Of a stretch of 64,000 nt of DNA, positions 27,208-36,274 are shown piece by piece. The position numbers and the translations under genes are program-made. Source of the stretch: Kofleriaceae bacterium (GTDB taxonomy: Bacteria; Myxococcota_A; Polyangia; Haliangiales; Haliangiaceae); assembly GCA_020633495.1 (NCBI GenBank), contig JACKDR010000001.1, positions 248,001 through 312,000 on the forward strand, given 5' to 3'. The notes beneath the pieces were generated by a model. The model was given only the letters and a program-made list of their open reading frames with translations. It was not told the origin of the DNA and made no database searches. The first letter of the stretch is position 1, and each line of letters opens with the position of its first letter.

Positions 27208-27261
27208 GACCGCCGCGACGGCGCGGTGGCGCGCCGCCGCGATCGCGCCAAGGTGGATGCC

Positions 27262-27687
27262 ATGCGCTACTTGCACACGATGATCCGGGTGCTCGACCTC
27301 GACGCCGCGCTGCGCTTCTTCGGCGACGGCCTCGGCCTGGTCGAGCTGCGCCGCCGCGACCACGAGGGCGGCCGGTTCACGCTGGTCTTCCTCGGCACCG
27401 AGGCCGACCCCGACGTGCCCCAGCTCGAGCTGACCCACAACTGGGACCAGCAGGAGCCGTACCCGGGCGGCCGCAACTTCGGCCACGTCGCCTACGAGGT
27501 CGACGACATCTACGCCGCGTGCCAGCGCTTCATCGACCTGGGCTACCCGATCAGCCGGCCGCCGCGCGACGGCCGCATGGCGTTCGTCCGGTCGCCGGAC
27601 CAGATCTCGGTCGAGCTGCTGCAGCGCGGCGCCGCGCTGCCGCCGCGCGAGCCGTGGACCTCGATGCCCAACGTCGGCGAGTGGTAG
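27262..27687 (+). CDS. gloA: Glyoxalase I-like (lactoylglutathione lyase) protein
   Basis: 141 residues with both VOC half-domains of glyoxalase I. The metal ligands are in the expected places: H6 (YLHTMIRV), E of QLELTHNW, H of FGHVAYEVDD and E of SVELLQ. The reaction would be isomerisation of the methylglyoxal-glutathione hemithioacetal. AAGGTGG sits 5-11 nt before the ATG at 27262 and selects this start over the earlier GTG. The extended C-terminus (PREPWTSMPNVGEW) is typical. It ends three bases from the convergent thioesterase gene. Confidence 0.88.
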   Translation: MRYLHTMIRVLDLDAALRFFGDGLGLVELRRRDHEGGRFTLVFLGTEADPDVPQLELTHNWDQQEPYPGGRNFGHVAYEVDDIYAACQRFIDLGYPISRPPRDGRMAFVRSPDQISVELLQRGAALPPREPWTSMPNVGEW

Positions 27688-27690
27688 CGG

Positions 27691-28167
27691 TCACGCCAGC
27701 GGCAGCGGCTGCGACGGCGCCGCCGGCGGCGTGACGCCGGCCTGATCGACGAGCTGGCCGGGGGCGCCGGCCTCGAGCGCGCGCCGGCTGGCGTCCGGGA
27801 CCGGGCGCTTGCCGCCGGCGTCGGGATCGACCGCGACGTAGACGGTCTCGGCGGTGACCAGCGCCGCGCCGTCGGGCCAGCGCACGAACTCGGTGGCCAG
27901 CGTGAACGACGTCGTGCCGACCGCGACGGTGCGGACCCGGGCCTCGAGGACGTCGTCGAAGCGGGCCGGCGCGCGCCACTCGAGGACCTGGCGGACCAGG
28001 CGCCAGTCCATGCCCGCGGCCGCGGCGTCGACGCCGCCGAACACGGCGCGGGTGTACTCGGTGGCGGCGACGTCGACGTAGTCGCCCCAGCGGGCGTTGA
28101 ACACGATGTGCTGCGCGTCGCACTCGCCGTAGCGGACGCGGAGCAGGACCCGGAACGGTGCGCTCAC
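27691..28167 (-). CDS. YbgC-like acyl-CoA thioesterase (4HBT hotdog fold)
   Basis: 158 residues from GTG 28167. The segment RVRYGECDAQHIVFNARWGDYVD carries the catalytic Asp of 4-hydroxybenzoyl-CoA-thioesterase-type hotdog enzymes. The hydrophobic central helix and strands FDDVLEARVRTVAVGTTSFTL and ALVTAETVYVAVD follow. Such enzymes hydrolyse acyl-CoA thioesters in the cytoplasm. TACGAT lies 6 nt before GTG. No Tol-Pal genes are nearby, so a link to that system is not suggested. Confidence 0.85.
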   Translation of the reverse strand: MSAPFRVLLRVRYGECDAQHIVFNARWGDYVDVAATEYTRAVFGGVDAAAAGMDWRLVRQVLEWRAPARFDDVLEARVRTVAVGTTSFTLATEFVRWPDGAALVTAETVYVAVDPDAGGKRPVPDASRRALEAGAPGQLVDQAGVTPPAAPSQPLPLA

Positions 28168-28173
28168 CCCGTC

Positions 28174-28179
28174 ATCGTA
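28174..28179 (-). promoter_or_regulatory. -10-like hexamer TACGAT, 6 nt before GTG at 28167
   Basis: Minus-strand TAnnnT at leaderless spacing; no ribosome site present. Confidence 0.45.
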
Positions 28180-28214
28180 CGCGGACTCGCGCACCGCCGA
28201 GCGGCGCGCTGCGG

Positions 28215-28220
28215 TACCAT
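28215..28220 (+). promoter_or_regulatory. -10-like hexamer TACCAT upstream of 28240
   Basis: TACCAT lies 19 nt before ATG 28240, and GGAGGG lies between. This is an example of the class with a short leader and a true Shine-Dalgarno. Confidence 0.4.
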
Positions 28221-28239
28221 CGCCCGGCCTGGAGGGTCC

Positions 28240-29310
28240 ATGAAGCTCGCCGTCACGATCTGTCTCGCCGCCGCGCTGGTCGCCGCTCCCACCGCGGCCC
28301 GCGCCCAGGACGCCAAGAAGGGCGCCGCCGAGCTGCTGTTCAAGGATGGCCAGCAGCTGCTCGCCGACGGCAAGACCGCCGAGGCCTGCGGCAAGTTCGA
28401 GGAGAGCCAGCGCCTCGATCCCGCGATCGGCACGCTGCTCAACCTGGCCCGCTGCTACGAGCTCGACGGCCGGCTCGCCACCGCGTGGCAGACCTACCTG
28501 GCCGCCGAGAAGATGGCGCGGGTCGGCAAGGACAAGAAGCGGGCGAACGCGGCCAAGGACCTGGCCGGCAAGCTCGAGGGCCGGCTGCCCAAGCTGATCA
28601 TCTCGGTCACCGACCGGCCGGCCGGGCTCGCGGTCCAGGACGGCGGCGTCGCGTTCGATCTCGGCCTGCTCGATCTGCCGGTGCCGGTCGATCCCGGGCC
28701 GCATCGCATCGAGGCCACCGCGCCCGGCTACCAGCCGTTCACCACCGAGGTCGACCTGCCCGAGGGCCAGGCCGTCACCGTGACGGTGTCGCTGTCGAAG
28801 GCCGCCGAGGTCAAGGTCAAGGTCGAGCCGACGCTGACCACCGACACCACCAAGGGCGACGGCAAGGACGGCGGCAAGGACGCGCGCCCGCCGCCGCCCC
28901 CGCCCGACGACGACGACGACGAGATCATCGACGACGACGCCACCGCGGGATCGCCGGGCCGCGGCCGTCGCATCCTCGGCCTGTCGGTCGGCGCCGCCGG
29001 CGTCGTGGCGTTCGGCGCCGCGACCTACCTGGGGCTCGCCGCCAAGGGCGACTACGACGGCGCCTTCGACGACGGCCACTGCAACAACGACACCCTGGTC
29101 TGCGACCCCACCGGCCAGCAGATCACCGACGACGCCCGCGGCAAGGCCAACGTCGCGACCATCATCGGCGGCGTCGGGCTGGCCGCGGCGGCCGCCGGCC
29201 TGGTCCTGTACCTGACCGCGCCGTCGGGCAGCGACGTCGCCGAGCACGCCTACGTCGTGCCGGTCGTCGGCGGCGACGCGATCGGCATCGCGTTCGGAGG
29301 TCGGCTGTGA
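28240..29310 (+). CDS. Secreted TPR protein with acidic linker and C-terminal membrane segments
   Basis: 356 residues. Cleavable signal ending ARAQD. About residues 25-110 contain TPR-like helices (LFKDGQQLLADGKTAEACGKFEESQRLDPAIGTLLNLARCYE). Then comes a PEGA-like beta domain (PHRIEATAPGYQPFTTEVDLPEG), a Pro/Asp-rich linker, and two hydrophobic segments (ILGLSVGAAGVVAFGAATYLGL and VATIIGGVGLAAAAAGLVLYL). The TPR/PEGA envelope architecture is frequent in Myxococcota, with unknown function. GGAGGG ribosome site. Its stop overlaps the next gene's GTG by four bases (GTGA). Confidence 0.85.
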   Translation: MKLAVTICLAAALVAAPTAARAQDAKKGAAELLFKDGQQLLADGKTAEACGKFEESQRLDPAIGTLLNLARCYELDGRLATAWQTYLAAEKMARVGKDKKRANAAKDLAGKLEGRLPKLIISVTDRPAGLAVQDGGVAFDLGLLDLPVPVDPGPHRIEATAPGYQPFTTEVDLPEGQAVTVTVSLSKAAEVKVKVEPTLTTDTTKGDGKDGGKDARPPPPPPDDDDDEIIDDDATAGSPGRGRRILGLSVGAAGVVAFGAATYLGLAAKGDYDGAFDDGHCNNDTLVCDPTGQQITDDARGKANVATIIGGVGLAAAAAGLVLYLTAPSGSDVAEHAYVVPVVGGDAIGIAFGGRL

Positions 29311-30068
29311 ACCGCGCCCTGTGGATGACCACCCTGATCGTCGCGAGCGTGGCGATCGCCGCGGCCGCGGCAGGCTGCGCCCAGATCTTCGGGCTCGACG
29401 AGACCCACTCCGGCACCGGCGATCCGATCGACGGCTCGGTCGACGGGCCGGCGGCGCCCGACGCCCGCACCGGCGTGTGCAGCCCGGTCCTGCAGGACGG
29501 CTGCGACTCGCCCAACGTCTGCGACATCGACTACGCCGCCGGTGGACCGGCGTACTGCCGCCTCGGCAACACCCGCCCGGCGCTGTCGCCGTGCGCCCAG
29601 AACGAGGACTGCGGCGGCGGCACGACCTGCGTCGGGGGCGCGTGCCGCAGCTTCTGCGACGCCTCGCACCCCTGCACGGGCTCCGAGAACGACTGCCACC
29701 TCGACGACTACTCGGCCCAGATCTGCGACACGGTGTGCGATCTACGCGCGCCCGACACCGGCGGCTGTCCGTCCGGCATGCACTGCGCCCTGACCATTTC
29801 GCCGAGCAACCCGGACCAGTTCGGCGCGTTCTGCAACCCCGGCAGCGGCGGCACCCTCGGGATCGGGGCCGAGTGCTCGAGCAACCCCGAGGGCTGCCGC
29901 AACGGGGCGCTGTGCCTGTCGACCGACGGCACCAGCTTCACCTGCCTGCAGCTCTGCTACACCGACCTGGCCTCGAACTGCACCGCGCCGCAGCAGTGCC
30001 TGCCGCTCGGCTCGCAGACCGCCCAGGCCGAGTTCCACGGCCACTCGCTCGGCGCCTGCGCGCAGTAG
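29307..30068 (+). CDS. Cys-rich secreted lipoprotein
   Basis: 253 residues from GTG 29307. Signal with lipobox AAAGC, then a Pro/Asp spacer and about 20 Cys residues in short loops (CGGGTTCVGGAC, CRSFCDASHPC, CRNGALC), suggesting a disulfide-stabilised extracellular domain resembling small EGF-like repeats. No enzyme motif. It is cotranscribed with the TPR protein (4-bp overlap), so the pair may act together at the envelope. Such Dickkopf-like Cys-rich lipoproteins are numerous in myxobacterial genomes. Confidence 0.8.
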   Translation: MNRALWMTTLIVASVAIAAAAAGCAQIFGLDETHSGTGDPIDGSVDGPAAPDARTGVCSPVLQDGCDSPNVCDIDYAAGGPAYCRLGNTRPALSPCAQNEDCGGGTTCVGGACRSFCDASHPCTGSENDCHLDDYSAQICDTVCDLRAPDTGGCPSGMHCALTISPSNPDQFGAFCNPGSGGTLGIGAECSSNPEGCRNGALCLSTDGTSFTCLQLCYTDLASNCTAPQQCLPLGSQTAQAEFHGHSLGACAQ

Positions 30069-30097
30069 CCGCGCGACCGCGCGCTCCGGCGGCCGCG

Positions 30098-31615
30098 CTA
30101 CTCGCGGCTGCCGAAGATGTCGTCGCCGCCGCCGGGCTTGGTCTTGGTCGTCTTGGTCGTCTTGGTCGTCTTGTGGGACGACTTGCTCGACGACTTGCTC
30201 GACGACTTGCTCGACGAGCCGTCGTCGGTGGTCGCGGTCGCGGCCGCCGCGTCCGGCGCCACGCCGGCGTCGATCGCGACGGCGACCGCCGCCGCCGCGT
30301 CAGGCGGCGCCGCCGCGGTCTCGACCCCGGCGTCGACGGCCACCGCCGCCGCGGTTCCGGACGGCCCCTCGGGGCCCGGATCGGTGGCGCCGCTGCCCGG
30401 ATCGCTCGCCGCCGGCGTCGACGCGCCCGCGCCGCCGCCGCCGCCCTTGCCGCCGCCGACCACGACCACCGTCGCCGCGATCGCGCCGCCGGCGACCACG
30501 ACGGCGCCGATGATCAGCCCGAGCTTGCTCTTCTTCGGCGCGGCCATCGCGGTGCCGGTCATGACCTGCGCCGCGGTGCCGGTCACGCTGGACGGCCCGG
30601 GGTGGTACGACGGGTGCTGCGACGGCGGCGGCGTGTGGTAGCCGGGCACCGGCGTCGACGGCGACGACGGCATCGCCATCGTCGGCACGCTGGCGGCGCG
30701 CGCCACGCCGGGGCGCACGCCCAGGGTCCGCGCGCAGCGCTCCGCGATCGCCGCCGCGGTCGCCGGATCGCTGGCGTACGGCACCAGCGCCGCCGCCAGC
30801 TCGGCGACGTTCTGGGTCCGCTGCTCGGGCTCCTTCTCGAGGCACCGCGCCACGACCACGTCGAGGCCGCCGGGCAGCGGCACCTGCAGCGGCGGCAGCG
30901 GATCCATCGCGACCTTGAGGCACATCTCGCTGAAGGCCTCGGACTCGAAGGGGCGGCGCCCGCCCAGGATCTCGTAGATCACGACCCCGAGCGACCACAC
31001 GTCGGAGCGGGCGTCGACGGTGCGGGTCGAGCGCATCTGCTCCGGCGACATGTACGCCGGCGTGCCCATGACCGCCTGGGTCCGGGTCAGGCCGGCGTCG
31101 ACGGTCATCGGCGCCTTGGAGATGCCGAAGTCGAGGACCTTGAGCAGCAGCGAGCCGTCGCGACGCCGGGTCACGAAGAAGTTCGACGGCTTGATGTCGC
31201 GATGGACGATGCCCAGCGAGTGCGCCTCGGCCAGGCCGTCGCACGCCTGCAGCATCAGGTCGGCGGCGACCGCGGGGTTGAACGGCCCGTAGTGGCGCAG
31301 CATCGCGCCCAGGTCGCCGCCGTCGAGGTACTCCATCACCATGTAGGGCGCGCCGTCGGGCAGCGTGCCGACGTCGATGACCCGGGCGACGTGCTCGCTC
31401 TTGAGCTTGACCGCCGCCTGGGCCTCGCGCAGGAAGCGCTGCACCACCTCGACGTTGCCGAGCACCTGCGGCAGCAGGAACTTGATGGCCACCGGCTGGT
31501 CGAGCTGGAGGTGGTGGGCCTTGGCGACCACGCCCATGCCGCCCTCGCCCAGCACGCTCTCGATCCGGTACTTGCCCAGCAGGATCGTGCCCGGGGCCGG
31601 CGCGCCGTGCGTCAT
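30098..31615 (-). CDS. Membrane Ser/Thr protein kinase (PKN2-like), low-complexity C-terminus
   Basis: 505 residues. The kinase domain at about 15-275 has all key elements: GEGGMGVV, VAIKFLL, HRDIKPSN, DFGISKAP and a GTPAYMSPEQ activation segment. A Pro/Ser linker, one membrane helix (LGLIIGAVVVAGGAIAATVVVV) and an Ala/Asp-rich extracytoplasmic region follow. The end repeats SSSK and KTT. GGAGG precedes the ATG. It is divergent from the KAP ATPase gene. Active kinase predicted; targets unknown. Confidence 0.93.
   Translation of the reverse strand: MTHGAPAPGTILLGKYRIESVLGEGGMGVVAKAHHLQLDQPVAIKFLLPQVLGNVEVVQRFLREAQAAVKLKSEHVARVIDVGTLPDGAPYMVMEYLDGGDLGAMLRHYGPFNPAVAADLMLQACDGLAEAHSLGIVHRDIKPSNFFVTRRRDGSLLLKVLDFGISKAPMTVDAGLTRTQAVMGTPAYMSPEQMRSTRTVDARSDVWSLGVVIYEILGGRRPFESEAFSEMCLKVAMDPLPPLQVPLPGGLDVVVARCLEKEPEQRTQNVAELAAALVPYASDPATAAAIAERCARTLGVRPGVARAASVPTMAMPSSPSTPVPGYHTPPPSQHPSYHPGPSSVTGTAAQVMTGTAMAAPKKSKLGLIIGAVVVAGGAIAATVVVVGGGKGGGGGAGASTPAASDPGSGATDPGPEGPSGTAAAVAVDAGVETAAAPPDAAAAVAVAIDAGVAPDAAAATATTDDGSSSKSSSKSSSKSSHKTTKTTKTTKTKPGGGDDIFGSRE
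30143..30217. repeat. 9-bp and 12-bp tandem repeats in the kinase 3' end
   Basis: Three CTTGGTCGT units (30143-30169), then three GACGACTTGCTC units about 10 bp on, encode KTT and SSSK repeats on the minus strand. They are in frame and suited to slippage. Confidence 0.75.
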
Positions 31616-31685
31616 CGAGAGACCTCCACCGGTTGACGCTAGCCGATGCGCCGCGGCGCGGCAACGGCCGCGGCGGCCGGGGTGG

Positions 31686-31691
31686 TACCGT
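31686..31691 (+). promoter_or_regulatory. -10-like hexamer TACCGT upstream of 31706
   Basis: 14 nt before ATG 31706 (11 nt before an in-frame GTG at 31703). Confidence 0.35.
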
Positions 31692-31705
31692 CCCGCCAGC
31701 GTGTG

Positions 31706-32821
31706 ATGACCGACACCGCGCCCGCCACCGAGCTCGACCCCGGCGTCGAGCTGCTGCCCGACGTCCCCATCCCCGGCCCGGACGCCGACGCCCTCGGGCG
31801 CGGCCCGGTCGCGGCCCGCCTGGTCGAGCTGGCCTGCGCCCAGCCGGTCGAGCAGCCCCGGGTCGTGGCCCTCGTCGCCAGCGCCGGCGCCGGCAAGACC
31901 TCGGTGCTGCGCCTGGTCGCCGCGCGCCTCGACGGCCGGGGCGACTGCGGCGCGGTCCACCTCGACGCCGCCGACCACGCCACCGGCGAGGCCCTGCGCA
32001 CCGCGCTGGTCGAGCAACTGCTGGCGTTCTTCACCGCCGCCGGCGTCGTCGAAGCCAAGGACGCGGTGCGCGACAAGCTGGCCAGGCACGGCACGGTGGT
32101 GTCGGGGGTGGCGCGGCTCGCCGGCGTCAAGGTCGACGTCGGCACCGCGCTGCGCCGGTCGTCGCAGGAGGCGGTCGACGAGATCGCCGGCCTGACCCAC
32201 GCGGTCGGCCGCCGGCTCGCGATCGTGATCGACCACCTCGACCGGATGGCGATCGACGAGGTGGCCGCGGCGCTGGCAGCGCTGCGGCCCTACGCGACGC
32301 TGCCGTACGTCACGATCGTGCTCGCGATCGATCGCCGCGCCACGCGCCTCCGGCTCGCCGCCCGGGGCGGCGGCGAGGCGCTCGACCGGCTGGTCGGCGT
32401 CGAGCTCGCCGTGCCCCCGGCCGATCCGCGGCGGCTGGCGCGGCTGGTCGGCCGCGGCCTGGCCCGGGCCAGCAACCGCCTCGATCGCGACCTCGACGCC
32501 GCGCTCGCGCTGTTCGATCCCGACGGCGACGATCCCGTCGCGCTCGCGCTGCTCGACACCCCGCGGGACGCCCTGCGCGTGGTCAACGCGCTGACCGCCG
32601 CGCTGCCGCTGATCGCGCCTGACGTCGACCTGCGCGATGCCTGCCTCGAGCTCGTGCTACGGCTGCTGGTCCCCGAGCTCGACACGCCGCGCCTCGACGC
32701 TGATCGCCGGCGCCACCCCGCCGGGCGCGCCGCGGCGCGCGCCGAGCTGATCCCGCTGGTCGCCGCCAGCCCGCGAGCCGCCGCCGCATGCCACGCGCTG
32801 CGCGCGCTGCTGGGAGGCTGA
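31706..32821 (+). CDS. KAP/AAA-type P-loop ATPase
   Basis: 371 residues. Walker A ASAGAGKTS near residue 57, Walker B LAIVIDHLDRM near 170, then VTIVLAIDRRA, as in KAP-type or STAND-like NTPases. The C-terminal part is helical. No membrane helices are obvious, unlike many KAP proteins. The stop is one base from the GTG of the next gene, so it is made together with the membrane Ser/Thr kinase. That pairing suggests a signalling or scaffold role. The start is ATG 31706 or GTG 31703. Confidence 0.7.
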   Translation: MTDTAPATELDPGVELLPDVPIPGPDADALGRGPVAARLVELACAQPVEQPRVVALVASAGAGKTSVLRLVAARLDGRGDCGAVHLDAADHATGEALRTALVEQLLAFFTAAGVVEAKDAVRDKLARHGTVVSGVARLAGVKVDVGTALRRSSQEAVDEIAGLTHAVGRRLAIVIDHLDRMAIDEVAAALAALRPYATLPYVTIVLAIDRRATRLRLAARGGGEALDRLVGVELAVPPADPRRLARLVGRGLARASNRLDRDLDAALALFDPDGDDPVALALLDTPRDALRVVNALTAALPLIAPDVDLRDACLELVLRLLVPELDTPRLDADRRRHPAGRAAARAELIPLVAASPRAAAACHALRALLGG

Positions 32822-32822
32822 G

Positions 32823-34474
32823 GTGGACGTCGCCGCCTTCAACCAGGCGAGCGCCCAGATCGCGCTCGGCATCCTGGCGCTGTGCGCCGCGATGTTCGCG
32901 CTGGCGTGGGCGCTCGACCGCCGCCCCGCCGACGGCCTGTTCGCGATCCAGGCGGTCGGCGCGGCGATCGCGTTCCCCGGCCTGCCGCTCGGCTTCGCCG
33001 CACCGTTCGGCCGGCTCGAGCTGCCGCTCAACCTCGCGGTCACCGCGCTGACCGCGGCCGGCGCGGTCGAGTTCACGCGCGTCCACCTCGGCCGCGCCGC
33101 GCCGCCGCGGCTGGTCCGGGCCGCGACCCTGGCCGCGCTCGTGCTGATCGCGGTGGTCACCGCGGCGGGACCGTCGACGCGGATCGCCGCCGCGACCTCG
33201 ATGGTGGTGAGCTGGATGTGCATCGTCTACGCGATCGTCGCGCACCGTCCGTACCTGCGCGGGCCGCGCGCGGTCGACGCCTGGGTGCTCCTGGCGGCGT
33301 GGAACCTGGTGGCGTTGGGCAGCGCGCCGCGCACGCTGCGCTTCCTCGACCTCGCCGACCTCGGCCACGGCATCGATCCGCTGCCGCTGGCGGCCGCGAT
33401 GTTCGCCGCGCTGCACGCGTTCGTGCTGGTCGGCGAGCGGGTCCGCGCCCAGCGCACCGCCGAGGCGCTCGGCCACAGCCTCGGCCACAAGCTGGCCACG
33501 ATCGAGGCCCAGGCCCGCGAGCTCGAGGCGCTCGACGCCGAGCTGCGACGCCAGATCCGCAAGCGCGCCGAGGACCTCGCCGCCGGCGCCGGTCGCCTGC
33601 TCGCCGCGCTGCGCGGCCCACCGCAGGGGCCGCCGGCGATCGGCGAGACGATCGACGGCCGCTACCGGCTCGAGGCGCTGCTCGGCAAGGGCGGCATGGG
33701 CGTGGTCTACGCCGCGCGCGCCGGCGACGTCGCGCCGGTCGCGCTCAAGCTCCTGCGCACGGTGCCGGACGCCGCCGACGCGGCACGGTTCGCCCGCGAG
33801 GCGCGCCTGGCCGCCCAGGTCCGCCACCCCAACGTCGTGCGGCTGCACGACCTCGGGCTCACCGACGACGGCCTGATGTTCCTGGTGCTCGAGCTGGTCG
33901 ACGGCCCGTCGCTGGGCGAGCTGGCGCCGACGACCTCGCCAGCCCAGGCGCTGGCGATCGCGGGCGGCATCGCCGACGGCCTCGCCGCGATCCACGAGCT
34001 CGGCATCGTCCATCGCGACCTGAAGCCGTCGAACGTGCTGGTCGCCCGCGGCGTCACGCCCAAGATCACCGACTTCGGGATCGCGGCGCTCGGCGACCGG
34101 CAGCGCCTGCTCGACACCCAGTCGACCGCGGCGTCGCAGCTGGCGGCGATCACGGACACCCGCGAGGCGCTGGGCACGCCGCTGTACATGGCGCCCGAGC
34201 AGGCGCGCCTCGGCGTCGAGCCGGCGACCTCGGCCGACGTCTTCGCGCTCGGGCTGGTGCTGTTCGAGCTGCTGGTCGGGCGCCGGGCGTTCACGGCGCC
34301 GCCGGTGTTCGCACCGGCCGAGCTCGACGCCAGCGCCCGCGACGAGCTCCGGGCGCGGGCCGGCGACGACGTCGCCGCGACGATCGTCGCGTGCCTGGCG
34401 CTGGCGCCGGCCGCGCGCCGACCGCGGCGCGGGTCGCCGAGCAGCTGGCCGCGGCCGCCGCGCGACGCGCCTGA
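32823..34474 (+). CDS. Polytopic membrane Ser/Thr protein kinase, frameshift near C-terminus
   Basis: About 550 residues if one base is restored. Residues 1-220 hold about six membrane helices (a sensor-like module). A coiled coil (EALGHSLGHKLATIEAQARELEALDAE) follows, then a kinase domain from about 278 with GKGGMGVVY, VALKLLR, HRDLKPSN, DFGIAAL and GTPLYMAPEQ. Near 34418 the frame turns from ALAPAAR into Arg-rich sequence that runs to 34616 inside the convergent gene. The +1 frame restores PTAARVAEQLAAAAARR with a stop at 34474, the usual kinase end. A single missing C explains it. GTG start 32823 has GGGAGG upstream and is coupled to the ATPase gene. Confidence 0.8.
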
Positions 34475-34503
34475 CCGGGCGCGCCGCGCGATCCTCGTGG
34501 CGC

Positions 34504-36171
34504 TCAGGGCGCGGCGGCGAGGTCGCCGCGCACGACGACGAAGCCGTCGCGGCTCGACACGCCTGGGTTGGCGACCGTCGCGCCGGCGATCGTCGGCATC
34601 GGCACGGCGCCGATGACGTCGTCGATCATCGGGCCCATCAGGCCGAACAGCGTGCCGACCAGATCCTCGAGCTGGGGCCCGGTGAACGGCGGCTGGTCGG
34701 CGGCCTGGGTCAGGACCTGGGCGAAGACCTCGGGCGCGCCCAGCGCCAGCCGGATGCGGTCGCCGGGCTCGGCGTCGAGCGTGGTCGCCAGCGACAGCGC
34801 GATCGTCGCGACCTCGACGCCGTCGGCGTCGCGGAGGTGGAGGATCGCGTCGCCGATCATGACCCGGAGCCCGCCCTCGGGCCCGACCGTGACCGTCGGC
34901 GGCAGCGCCATCGCGACGTCGACGCGGCGGGCGCGATCGCCGAGCACCAGCTGCAGCGGGTGGCCGCGCTCGAGATCGACGCCGAGGTCGAGCGCGCCGC
35001 TGGCCCACATGCCGGCGAACGCCTGGTTGAGGGTGTCGTCGGCGAGCGCGACGCCGAAGCCGCCGTCGGCGCCCATCATGCCGGCGCTGGCCCGCGCCGG
35101 GCTCGCCAGGTAGACCGCGCCGTCGCCGCCGGCGACGCCGAGCGTGCCGTCGAGCGCGACGAACGCGCCACCGGCGTCGATCGTCACGGTGGTGGGCCGG
35201 ACCTGGACGCTGACGTCGCGGCCCAGCGCCGGGACCACGAACGCCCGCGAGGTGAGGTCGGCGAGCGTCGCCTCGACCAGGCCGGGGACCGCGTCGGCGA
35301 TCGCGCCCTCGATGGCCTCCTCGACCTTGCGCTCGATCGTGCCCGAGAACAGGTCGAAGACGGCGTCGGGCACGCCGCTGGCGTCGACGTCGAGGTTGTC
35401 GATCTGGACCGACAGCCCGGCGATCGCGGCGTGGAGGTCACCGCCGGTGACGCCGAGCCCGAGGTCGCCGGTGACGCGGACCTGATCGGCGCGGACGGTG
35501 ACGTGCGACGAGCCGCCCAGGCACGCCAGCTTGTAGTCGGCGCGCAGGTCGATGACGACGTCGTCGATGCGGACGCCGGTGGCCAGGGCGCCGGGCACCG
35601 GGGCCAGGCTGACCGCGACGTCGGACTTCTGCAGGTCGAGGAAGCTGACGTCGACGCCCAGGCAGCTGCCACCGGTCGAGTAGATCGGGTTGAGGGCGCG
35701 CGCGGTGGCGGCCAGGTCCATGCCGTCGACGGTGTCGCCGACGATCTCGCCGACGGTGTGCAGCGCGGCGGGGCCGACGCGGGCGGCCAGGGCGTCGCCG
35801 ACCGGGGTCGCGACCGGCACCAGCTCGCCCGCCAGCACGGCGCGGACGTCGCGGGTCTGGTTGCCGGCGGCGTCGGTGGCCAGGGTCTCGATGACGTCGA
35901 TGCCAGCGCCGACCTCGACCGTCGCCGCGAAGCTGCCGTCGGCGGCGACCGGTGCCTCGACGCCGGCGACGGTGACCCGCACCGTGCCGCCGTCGTCGCG
36001 GACCTGGCCGGTGACCGTGACCGTGGTGCCGTCGGCGATCGAGCCGCGCACCGGCGACGTCACCACCAGCTCCGGCGCGGTGTCGTCGCCGCCGGCGCAG
36101 GCGCCGAGCAGCGGGACCAGCGCGAGGGGCCACAGGAGGAGGCGGGCGGCGCGAGCGGCGGATCGGGGCAT
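34504..36171 (-). CDS. Ig-like domain lipoprotein
   Basis: 555 residues from ATG 36171. Signal with lipobox (PLLGAC). An Ig-like/bacterial-repeat domain spans about residues 30-105 (LVVTSPVRGSIADGTTVTVTGQVRDDGGTVRVTVAG). A long, mostly beta region follows with alternating hydrophobic strands and no recognised family; it resembles lipid-binding BPI-type folds in composition, but that is only a guess. It sits tail to tail with the membrane kinase gene and head to head with a thioesterase gene. Likely anchored in the outer membrane. Confidence 0.75.
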   Translation of the reverse strand: MPRSAARAARLLLWPLALVPLLGACAGGDDTAPELVVTSPVRGSIADGTTVTVTGQVRDDGGTVRVTVAGVEAPVAADGSFAATVEVGAGIDVIETLATDAAGNQTRDVRAVLAGELVPVATPVGDALAARVGPAALHTVGEIVGDTVDGMDLAATARALNPIYSTGGSCLGVDVSFLDLQKSDVAVSLAPVPGALATGVRIDDVVIDLRADYKLACLGGSSHVTVRADQVRVTGDLGLGVTGGDLHAAIAGLSVQIDNLDVDASGVPDAVFDLFSGTIERKVEEAIEGAIADAVPGLVEATLADLTSRAFVVPALGRDVSVQVRPTTVTIDAGGAFVALDGTLGVAGGDGAVYLASPARASAGMMGADGGFGVALADDTLNQAFAGMWASGALDLGVDLERGHPLQLVLGDRARRVDVAMALPPTVTVGPEGGLRVMIGDAILHLRDADGVEVATIALSLATTLDAEPGDRIRLALGAPEVFAQVLTQAADQPPFTGPQLEDLVGTLFGLMGPMIDDVIGAVPMPTIAGATVANPGVSSRDGFVVVRGDLAAAP

Positions 36172-36274
36172 GGGGCGACGAGTTGCAACCACGGTGCCCT
36201 GCCCGGCGTCCGCCCAGGCCACCGGAGTGGCTCGCTTTACGCGGTGCGCCGTGACGCAGCCGAGCTAGCCGCGG

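Noticed and set aside
30130..30220. Short tandem repeats as a possible CRISPR array
   Set aside because: Units are 9-12 bp, without spacers, and encode KTT and SSSK tails; no CRISPR elsewhere either.
34475..34616. Extended C-terminus of the membrane kinase
   Set aside because: It is Arg/Ser-rich, overlaps the convergent lipoprotein gene and follows a one-base shift; the alternative frame restores a normal kinase end at 34474.
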